The translations under genes and the position numbers were made by a program. This document shows positions 24,620-33,700 of a stretch of DNA of 64,000 nucleotides, piece after piece. Under the pieces are notes generated by a model. That model was not told the origin of the DNA, searched no databases, and saw only the letters and a list, made by a program, of their open reading frames with translations. Location of the stretch: contig JBANDB010000004.1 in NCBI GenBank assembly GCA_037576215.1, positions 1,302,001 to 1,366,000 on the forward strand, given 5' to 3'. This DNA is from Armillaria gallica (taxonomy: Eukaryota; Basidiomycota; Agaricomycetes; Agaricales; Physalacriaceae). How positions within the stretch are numbered: position 1 is the stretch's first letter; the number at the start of each line of letters is the position of its first letter.

Positions 24620-27600
24620 TCAAGACGGTAACAGCCCAAGTTCCTGTACAAACTTGTCGTGCTTCTGGCGGGGCAGTGCCTTCGTCATGACATCTGCAAC
24701 CATTTCGTCTGTGGGGCAATAGAATAGCTCTATTATATCATCTTCAATTTTTTCCCGGACAAAATGATTTTGCACGTCAAAATGTTTCGATCTTGCGTGG
24801 TACTGCGGGTCGCGTGCGATGGCAATGGCTGATTGATTGTCCTCGAAAATCAAGGTAGGATCTTCTTGTGAACATCCTAGCTCAGCCAACAAGTTCCTAT
24901 TCCATATGGCTTGCCTAGTTGCATGTGCAAGAGCTGTATACTCTGCTTCTGTTGAAGACAGTGCAACAGTACTTTGTTTTTTCGAGCTCCATGCAAATGA
25001 CGCGCCTCCGATAAGGTATGCGTACCCTGAGACTGATTTCAAATCGTCTCGATTTGATGCATAGCTTGCATCAGAGTATCCCACACTGATTACTTCAGTC
25101 TCCTCATTTCTGCGGAACACAAGTTTTAGATTTCGGGTTCCAGCAAGGTACCTGAGGACGCGCTTCAGTGCTGTCCAATGCTCTGGTCCTGGGTTCGACG
25201 CATATTGTCCTAGCTCCTGGACTGGATGCGCTAAATCGGGTCGCGTTCCTTGTGCTGCATATAGCAATGATCCTATCACTGCCTGATACCCGGACACAAT
25301 CGCAGGGTCGACAGGCAATTTATCAGATCGCCTTCTCAAGATCACGTTTGGATCAAGAGGTGTTGTTACGGGGTGCGCGTTCTGCATATTGAATCGTGAT
25401 AGGAGTCCATCGATGTACCGTGTTTGAGAGAGTGCAACGGTTCCGTTTTCCCGGTCCCTCTCTATTTCGATTCCAATGATCTTTTTCGGCTCTCCTAGGT
25501 CCTTGACATTAAACAACTTCTGCAGCTCCCCCTTAACTTCTGCCATATCTCCTACGGTTTCCGTGAATATGAGTAAGTCATCTACCCATACTGTGATGAC
25601 TGTCATTCTTCCATCTCTTACGCGCTTGTATACACAGTGATCAACTTCGAGCCTTGAGAATCCGATGTCCATCATATTTCTATTGAACTCTCGGTTCCAC
25701 TCGCGTCCTGACTGCTTCAAGCCGTAAAGAGTTTTATGTAGCCGGCAAACTCTGCCTGATCCGTCATCATAGCCTTGTGGTTGCCGCATGAAAATCTCTT
25801 CTTCGAGTTCCCCATTTAGGTAAGCTCCTTTTACATCCATCTGAGAGATTTCGAGGTTTTTGATGGCGGCAATGCCTAGGGCTGCGCGAACAGATTCTAG
25901 TCGGACTACTGGTGCGAAGGTTTCATAGAAATCTACTCCTGGTATTTGGGAATAGCCTTGCGCAACGAGCCGTGCCTTGTAACGGGAGACATTTCCATTT
26001 TCATCATATTTCTTGCTGAAGACCCATTTGCTCCCAATAGCTTCTCTTTCTTTCGGCAGGTCCTCTAAGGTGAATGTCCCCATTTCCTGGATGGTATGTA
26101 TCTCTTCATCCATGGCCCTTTTCCATTCCAGCCATTCTGCTTCAGCTTCAGCTTCTTTAAGGCTTCGGGGGAAATCATTTGGGCTGACAGGCATCTTGTC
26201 ACCTACGAGATAACTCCGTATGGATGCAAGGTTTGCGAAGTCTTCTTCATTCGGCTGCTCCATGACAGTTATTGATGATGTACTAGCTTGCCTCGGCACT
26301 GATGGAAGACGAGAATCAGGATTATTCATCTTTCGGTAATTATGATCCTTGATAGTGCGCTCGGATCTGCGGGGATATGATTGAGAGGATGAGGATATCG
26401 TTTGGGGAATTCATGAAGGTATCGGCACTGTTGGTACTGTGAGTGAGGGCTTTCCAGTTTCTGATTTATCTTTATTGGCTGACTTCTCATCACCATCAGG
26501 CAATTGAGGGTCGCTATTTCCTGTCTCCCCCTCGAGCCTCATATTGTCAGTCTTCTCGATGTCCACAGCTTTTGACGGTTCCGCAAATATGAAATTCCTT
26601 GAGACTCGGATTTGCCTAAGTCTCGGATCATAATATTTTACGGCCTTCGGACCATCAAGATACCCAACAAAGATGAATTTCTTTGACTTTGGCTCGAGTT
26701 TTGACAGGTTCTGCCCTTCTGTCAAGATCCACACATCACAGCCAAACTCCTTGAGGTGCGAGACATTTGGTTTTGTCTTTGTCCATGCTTCCTCAGGTGT
26801 TTTCCCTTCTAGGGCTCGCGTCGGCGCCATGTTTCGTATATAGGCTGCATATTCGATCGCGGTTTCCCACAGGAATGATGGCAGGCCACGCGCTATTAAC
26901 ATGGCTCGCGTGAGTTCAATCAAGGTGCGATTAAATCGCTCTGCTACACCATTTGAAGAGTGTGCATAGGGTGCAGTGGTTTGCAACTCGATTCCCTTCT
27001 CCTTCAACCAGTCCTTGACTTCTTTGCTGATTAGCTCCTTTGCATTGTCAACTCGGATGACTTTCGGCTTGACTCCGAACTGTCGCTCTATGAAGGTGAT
27101 GTATTCTTTGATCTTATCAAAAGCTTGACTTTTCACCTTCATAAATTTAGGTACACAACGTCGGGTCGCGTCATCCGTAAAAGCAATGTTATACTTTGAT
27201 CCCTGCAAGGAAGCAACACAGGCTGGTCCCCAGATATCACTGTGAGTAAGTTCTCCCGGAATTTCTCTTCGATGCTTCGCTTCTTGTGGGTATGGGTTGT
27301 GCGTCTGCTTTGCTTGTATACAGGCCTCGCATTGAGTGAATGGAGGAGAGTCTTCATCAATGGTAAGTCCTTCTACAAGTCCATCCTTTGCCAAACGCTG
27401 AAGTCCTGTAATACTCAAGTGCCCAAGTCTTCGATGCCATGAATCCCACGTATTCTGGCTGTCCTCAGCGACATTTGACTGTTCAGCAGTTATTCTGGCA
27501 TGTGCTGCCATTTGATATAGCCGCCGGGATTTATGTCCGACTGCAAGAACTGTACTGCCATTTCGGAGAAACTCAACTTTTCCTCTACGAAACCTGGCTT

Positions 27601-27724
27601 CCATTCCTGCGTCATCAAGTCTGCTGATGGATATGAGGTTATTTATGGCCTTCGGAGCGAATAGGGTGTCCTTGAGATGGTGAGTGACGGTTTTGCTTCC
27701 AACTCTGCAGTCTATAATGACTGT
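24620..27724 (-). pseudogene. Copia pol part (integrase, reverse transcriptase, RNase H), one in-frame stop
   Basis: This continues the polyprotein that begins at 38287. Starting at 27724 it reads through the PR/GAG-pre-integrase linker (WHRRLGHLSITGLQRLAKDG). The integrase core follows (ELTHSDIWGPACV, VIRVDNAKELI, VAERFNRTLIELT) to a TGA at 26411-26413. The same frame is open again 28 codons later, at the Met at 26329. It continues into reverse transcriptase (KWVFSKKYDENGNVSRYKAR, FAPVVRLESVR, VWVDDLLIF) and RNase H (VGYSDASYASN, LSSTEAEYTAL), ending at 24620-24622 next to the LTR. Only one stop codon separates integrase from RT, so the copy is young and nearly intact. It is either disabled by a single nonsense change or needs readthrough. 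Confidence 0.9.
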
Positions 27725-27729
27725 GCCTC

Positions 27730-28247
27730 TGTTACGATTTATTCATTTTTCCACATCTTATCTTATCTTTGACAGATAAGATAAGATGACTCACCATGTT
27801 CCTAGATCCGCGACTCCCGGAGAGCCTTCATAAATCTTCACATCGCTAACACGTCACACTCGGTCGACATGTACGCAACACGTACTCCACACGTCACACT
27901 CGACCAACGCGTATGCGACACGTACCCAATACGACTTAACACGTCTTGAGCACGTCTTATTTCTCGGCTATCGTGTATTTGGCTTATTCACTTTCTAACA
28001 CGGTAGCCTCACCTTAGTACCTTTTACGAACCTTGACTTTAGTATATAAGTAGTTTACTCAAAGCCTGTATTTCCCTAGCTTTGAGCTAAAGTTTATTCA
28101 TACCGAATACTCTCCCAAATCCCCACTTCGCTGAACAGCTTCTAAAGTGAGTCTTGGGCATCAGTCATCCAAAAGGGCTAGACGGTGACTGTACGAACGC
28201 GATACAGCCGATCTAATTCACCTTTTGACTGGAGTTCGGGTCTTACA
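27730..28247 (+). repeat. Gypsy 5' LTR
   Basis: 518 bp, starts TGTTACGATTT and ends GGGTCTTACA. It has a 14-bp-arm hairpin of GATAAG repeats at 27754-27788, a series of ACACGT boxes (27848-27955) and TATATAAG at about 28041, a likely TATA element for the element transcript. Its twin is at 36690-37207. Confidence 0.95.
27754..27788. promoter_or_regulatory. GATAAG palindrome in the gypsy LTR
   Basis: Perfect inverted repeat: arms 27754-27767 and 27775-27788 (CATCTTATCTTATC and its complement) around a 7-base loop. Each arm holds two GATAAG cores, the site bound by fungal GATA factors that act in nitrogen and iron control. The same structure is in the 3' LTR near 36714-36748. Regulation by a GATA factor is inference. 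Confidence 0.5.
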
Positions 28248-28292
28248 ATTAGCTCAAAGCTACTTTACTGATTCTGCATCAGAACCCAACTC

Positions 28293-29315
28293 ATGGAGAA
28301 CGACGACGCTCGGATTATAGCAATCGCACTAGGAATACCAAGCGCCACTCTCGTCTCCATCGCCCTCATTCTTGCAGTCAGGTTCCGCCATAGGACAAGA
28401 CAACTACAGCTTCGACGACAAGAAGAGGAGCACCGAACCACCCCCTCAGTCATTACAGATAACACAAATGGCATCCCGCTCGAGCAGCAGCCACCCCGAC
28501 TCTTCGCACCCATACCGCGACACCCGATCCCAATCCACCAGTTCGCTAGGGCAGGAGTCAACAACACGGAGTCGGAGGACGTTTCTGAGCAGGTTCCTCC
28601 CGTCATCCCGGAGAGACAACCTGATACCCCTCCCAGAAGGGACCCGGCCGACATCAACATCACCTCCGAGCATCCCGCTACCTACTATGCCTCGTTTGTC
28701 CCTCGAACTCCCCCACCCAACGCAGACGCCAGTACCAGCGGAAGGCGACATCGCATGGGCCGCTACAGAGGACCCGACGTCCCAGCAACCGATAACGAGC
28801 CAGGGACTAGCAGGCGCCCGGTTACACCATCCACAGCCAACATTACCGCCGCCGAGTTCTGGGATAATTACGACGTCCCGTATAGCGCCTTCTTCCCGGC
28901 ACGCAACGCCCCGTCACCCGAGTACCGTGTACCCATCGGAAGGTATGGAGCTACCCTTACCACGTGGGACGTCCCCGTACAACCAAGAGAGTCGACACTC
29001 GAGCCTGTACACGTCGAGGAACCAGTCGCCGGACCCTCTAACCCCGCACCACCAAGGCGAAGTGGTTGGCGAGCACAGCCAAGGAGGTCCGGAAACCGCC
29101 CCCCTCGTGCAAGTGCTTGGGAGCGACTCGCCGACTCACTCCGAAATCAGCCACAGCCGGAGCCTGAGGTCAGCGAGTCGTCCACCGTCGTTAATCCACG
29201 AAGGAATCGTCCCTCTACCCCGTTCCGACTCACGATCGATGGGATCCCTGAGTCGACCTCCGAGCAGACGGGCAATAACAGCCCCTACTACCCCAGTGAT
29301 GATGACGCTAACTGA
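28293..29315 (+). CDS. Gypsy ORF1, accessory protein with N-terminal membrane segment, before gag
   Basis: 340 codons from the first ATG after the LTR (45 bases downstream). Residues about 7-29 are a strong hydrophobic helix (IIAIALGIPSATLVSIALIL) followed by basic residues (RFRHRTRQLQLRRQ), the profile of a signal anchor. The rest is proline-, serine- and arginine-rich and ends in an acidic tail (SPYYPSDDDAN). Its stop at 29313-29315 overlaps the likely gag start (ATGATG at 29299-29304) by 17 bases in another frame. The overlapping frame (28372-29298) is also open but has no ATG before 28468. I do not know a gypsy protein of this kind. It may be a separate accessory protein or the N-terminal part of Gag made with a frameshift. 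Confidence 0.65.
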   Translation: MENDDARIIAIALGIPSATLVSIALILAVRFRHRTRQLQLRRQEEEHRTTPSVITDNTNGIPLEQQPPRLFAPIPRHPIPIHQFARAGVNNTESEDVSEQVPPVIPERQPDTPPRRDPADINITSEHPATYYASFVPRTPPPNADASTSGRRHRMGRYRGPDVPATDNEPGTSRRPVTPSTANITAAEFWDNYDVPYSAFFPARNAPSPEYRVPIGRYGATLTTWDVPVQPRESTLEPVHVEEPVAGPSNPAPPRRSGWRAQPRRSGNRPPRASAWERLADSLRNQPQPEPEVSESSTVVNPRRNRPSTPFRLTIDGIPESTSEQTGNNSPYYPSDDDAN

Positions 29316-30756
29316 CGCCATCAACTTCTATAATCAAACAGATGACGACCCCACAGTCCCTACTCCCGCTATATTAAGGCAAGCAACCTTTTTGAACATT
29401 TATAACTATTTTGCCTTCGAGTTACCGTTTTCCCGAATCTGGGGTGGGACCCCAGCCGGGAATGACTATTTTATGAAGAGAAACCGAGGACTGCCAGCAG
29501 ACGAGATTCTGCAGTATGAGGCGGAGCGAAATGCTCGCGCCTTGTGGAATAGCGTCCACCCAGATGCCATAGTCGAGGAATGGCCCGATTATGAAGAAGC
29601 CGCACTAGAGTGGGAGGTCCAGGAACCCATGCCAGATGAGCCCCCAGTAGCGCCTCCCCGAGTCACTAACACCTTCGCGTACGAAACAAGAATGGCGGCA
29701 CCAGGAACGTACACACCCGGATACCTACCATTCGCCGGAGCTAATGGAGGCGGTGGAGGCGGCGCGCAACCTGCGCAGCCACCTCCCGCACCACCGGTAC
29801 GAGTAATGCTCCCTCGGTTCCCAGCCCCGCCAGACATGCCGGACCCGCCCATACCTTGGGAATTGCAAGCTGGAGCGATAGCCCCCTACGACGACTTCAA
29901 ACCAAAAATACTAAAGGAAGTCGACGACTTCGCAGGGGACTCGGACGACATCGCTCGCTTCTTCCTGAAGTGCGAGCTCCACTTCGAGGTCTTTAACCGG
30001 CATTTCCGCCAACACCCACATCGAGTGGTCTTCTGTGTTTCCCGACTCGCAGGAGAGGCCGAGAGGTGGTGGCAGTTATGCGCCAAAGTCATAGGAAAGA
30101 CAGCGGACGGCGAGCAGAAGTATCCAACCTACGATGAGTTCCAGACGGAACTCAACAGCAGGTTCTGGAAGGACGCTGACTCGCAGATCAAGTACGCGCA
30201 GTGGGAAAGGCTGAAGCAGTCAGAGCACAAAGACGGCGACAGGTTCTTCCAGCTATTCGAAGAACTAGCCTACTTTGCCGGGGTACGAAACAACGACCAG
30301 GTAATGCTTCACCAGATCAAGAAGGCCGCCCGTCAAACAAGCAAGAATACGATATATTCTTCGGACGGAGATATACCGGTCGACTACCCCGCTTGGAAAG
30401 CTCGCCTCCTCCGGATAGATCTCAATTGGCGCCTCAAGCAGGCAGAAGGAACGACAGGACCGCCACGACCACAGTTCCAGAAGACGACCGCGCCTGTACA
30501 GGGCGGTCAAACTAGAGCCCCGGGACCAACATCTAGAACGGTGACCGGGACGACTTATGGAGGGCGTGGACAGCCCATGAATATCGACATCGCCACGGCA
30601 GACACGGTATGCTTTGGATGTGGCAAGAAAGGCCACTTCAAGCGAGACTGCCGGGCACCCCAAAGCCGAGCAGAGTCTTTGCGACGCGCAAATACCTACT
30701 GGGACAAGAAGGAAGGCCTCTCAACGATTGAGGAGGTAAAAGAGACCGCCGTCTAG
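29299..30756 (+). CDS. gag: Gypsy Gag
   Basis: Structural capsid protein of the retrotransposon. The proposed start is ATGATG at 29299, overlapping the ORF1 stop; the frame is open upstream to 28372 but from a TTG. It begins MMTLTDAINFYNQT, then has a glycine run (about 29745-29765) and a proline-rich part. The Retrotrans_gag domain follows at about 29940-30270 (ARFFLKCELHFEVF, LAGEAERWWQLCAK, WKDADSQIKYAQWERLKQSE). One CCHC zinc knuckle (CFGCGKKGHFKRDC) is near 30610-30650. The stop is TAG at 30754-30756. The pol frame is open from 30732, so Gag and Pol overlap by about 25 bases in a -1 relation. Confidence 0.9.
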   Translation: MMTLTDAINFYNQTDDDPTVPTPAILRQATFLNIYNYFAFELPFSRIWGGTPAGNDYFMKRNRGLPADEILQYEAERNARALWNSVHPDAIVEEWPDYEEAALEWEVQEPMPDEPPVAPPRVTNTFAYETRMAAPGTYTPGYLPFAGANGGGGGGAQPAQPPPAPPVRVMLPRFPAPPDMPDPPIPWELQAGAIAPYDDFKPKILKEVDDFAGDSDDIARFFLKCELHFEVFNRHFRQHPHRVVFCVSRLAGEAERWWQLCAKVIGKTADGEQKYPTYDEFQTELNSRFWKDADSQIKYAQWERLKQSEHKDGDRFFQLFEELAYFAGVRNNDQVMLHQIKKAARQTSKNTIYSSDGDIPVDYPAWKARLLRIDLNWRLKQAEGTTGPPRPQFQKTTAPVQGGQTRAPGPTSRTVTGTTYGGRGQPMNIDIATADTVCFGCGKKGHFKRDCRAPQSRAESLRRANTYWDKKEGLSTIEEVKETAV

Positions 30757-33700
30757 ATGATGATTCAGTCTATTCGGCGGCCCGAGGTTTAGTTTCGGCT
30801 GGTGCGCCTATTTTATCTTCTAACTGTACTTATATATCGCCTGTAGCATTGACAACGCATTCGAATATACCCGCGACTTCGCAGCCAGACCAGAAACCAA
30901 ACCTGAATCAACCAAGGAACGCGGTAGTCACAGAGCTATCGGTTCGATCTACGCCTAACGAAGCGACAATCGCGATGGTTGGACCATCGGCGATCCAAGG
31001 AACGAGCGCGGTAGTCACAGAGCTATCGGTTCGACGCCCAGCGAGTAATCTATTACAGACGAAAGCTCGAGGCGATAAGTCACCCACCATAGTGACACCC
31101 ATCATAATGGCGGAGCACCAGTCGAGGCCTTCCCTTGGGAAGTTTCAAGCCGCAGTGACGAATGTCCGACCAGATGGGGCAGGAGGGCAGACAGCTATGC
31201 TCCCGCGTAAACGTCCCCTCACTGAAATCGCAGTTCTACGGAGTCCCTGCCGCGCAGGGAGTTTCGAGGGAATAGCTTCGGCAAAACCTCCTCTGGTAAA
31301 AGAAACTTGCTCACAGGCTGCAGAGTGTAAATCCCACGACGGGGCTCTGACGACAGCAACGGAGACCAGCTCCCGTAACACTGGACAAGCTGAGGACGAC
31401 CACAAAGGCGACTCAGGATCTACGCCTAACGAAGCGACAATCGTGATGGTGGGACCATCCACGATAGAGAACGCGGTAGTCACAGAGCTATCGGTTCCAG
31501 GCAACGCGATAGTCACAGAGCTATCGGTTCGACCTACAAGACAAGCTAAGTACAGCACGACTGACTTAGGAACCATGGATGAGGCCACAGACGACAAAGA
31601 TCGCGACGCCAAGACTCCAACCCCGGAGGCCAGCTCCCGCAACACTGGACACCAGGCCCTAACGAAGGCCACACAAGGAGAGACGAGGGACGCAAGGGTC
31701 TATTTGCTCCCCGTCCTGAAGACGACGACGGACACAGCGGGGGTATTGCCCTCGGTCCCGAATATGGACGAACCGGAGTCGGGTAAGTGCCCCCGATTAG
31801 TTGCCAACGCCTATCGAGACGTAGGGCGACCCGACGAAGGGGGAACGCCGAATGAAACGAGGATCCCGGTCATCACAGAGACGGGCCCGAAGGAACCAGG
31901 TGAAGGCGACTGTTACTCAACGGTGAGAAGCGTAGGCAATCGTTGTGCAACAGTGACAGCCCACCTTGTCACTCCTTCCAGGAGCGGCGCCTTCGCGGAA
32001 AGCTACTCCCGTTCCACGACCGACCAGAAAGCCGCAGGTTTGGAAGCTGCTAGCGCCCAGGCAGTGCAAAGGGGGCATCAGGTAGCTTTTATCGAAGTAC
32101 CTGACGACGAGGACATTACCAGTTTCATGATGAACAAGGACACTAATTTAACCCCTTTAGACTTAGAAAATGCAGTGACCTCACCGACGGTAGTCGCGCC
32201 CGTATGGGGCGACGCGAAGGTTGAAGAGGCCCTGCAACTGTCCCGAACCTATACAAAGGGACAGACCTATAGAGAATGGCTCAAACCATTCGGAGCAGAG
32301 TGGACTCTACGCGGCGTAGTACAAGCGCGGACGGAGTCGGAAGCAAAAGCAATTCTCAAGAACTGGATTCACAAAGCACGCGCAGAAGAGGTCGTCGACT
32401 CAATGATCGAAGCAATGAGGGGGATGAAGCGAATCGATGCGCTCTGGTGGCTTCACGAGCTACAAGAGCCAAAACGACTTATCAGCGCACTAAGCAACAA
32501 AGGGAAAGACTTGGTGATCCCCGTCACTTTCGGGGCTCCAGGAACAATTCCCAGAGTTGCTACTACTGCGTTGGTAGACAGCGGATGCACCAGCAGCGCC
32601 ATCAGTCAAAGATTCGTCAAGCAACACCACATCCCGACTCGACCAACAGCCGCTCCAATCCCAGTCTATAACGCCGACGGAACCAAGAACTCGGGAGGAT
32701 CAATCACCGAATATGCCGAGATCGAACTCAAAATCGGGGATCATTCTGAACGAATAGATCTAGCTGTAACAGATCTCGGTGATAAAGAGATCTTCCTTGG
32801 TCACGATTGGTTAGCCCGGCATAATCCGATCATCAATTGGAGGACTGGAGGATTAACGTTTGCCCGATGCGAATGCCATAAAAACCCATTCACCCTACCT
32901 GACGCGGATCCCGACGACAAGTGGGACGAGGAACTGGACGATGGGGATACTATCCTAGCAGTAGACTTCACGCGGGCTATTCTCATACGGGCACATCATG
33001 CCAATGACTTAGCCGCCGCGGCCAACGCAGACAAAGAGACCAAGACATTCGAAGAGATGGTACCAGAGTGGTGTCGGGATTTCAACGATCTGTTTAACAA
33101 AGACAGCTTCGACGAACTCCCTAACCCAAAGACATGGGACCACGCCATCGAACTTACTCCAAATGCAAGCGCCAATTTAGATTGCAAGGTCTACCCCTTG
33201 AACCGGAACGAGCAAGCAGAACTCGATAAGTTCTTAGACGAGAACCTCTCGAGTGGACGAATACGACCATCCAAGTCACCTATGGCTTCACCATTCTTCT
33301 TCGTCAAAAAGAAAGATGGTAAGCTGCGACCAGTCCAGGATTATAGGAAGCTCAATGAGATGACGATTAAAAACCGTTATCCGCTCCCTTTAATCTCAGA
33401 ACTAATGGACAAGTTGCGGGGGGCCAAGTATTTTTCCAAGCTCGACGTCCGATGGGGATACAATAACGTGCGCATCAAAAGTGGCGACGAGTGGAAGGCC
33501 GCGTTCAGAACTAACCGCGGGTTGTTCGAACCCACAGTTATGTTCTTCGGACTCACCAACTCGCCGGCCACCTTTCAGTGGATGATGAATGACATTTTCA
33601 AAAATCTCATTGCATCAGGCGCCGTCACTGTTTACCTCGACGACATCCTCATCATGTCCAAAACCAAGGAAGAACATCGCCGCATCACGCGCGAAGTTCT

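Noticed and set aside
28372..29298. Gag frame extended upstream to 28372
   Set aside because: That start is a TTG and the first ATG is at 28468. The ATGATG at 29299, overlapping the ORF1 stop, fits the layout better. Dual coding is kept as an open possibility in the findings.
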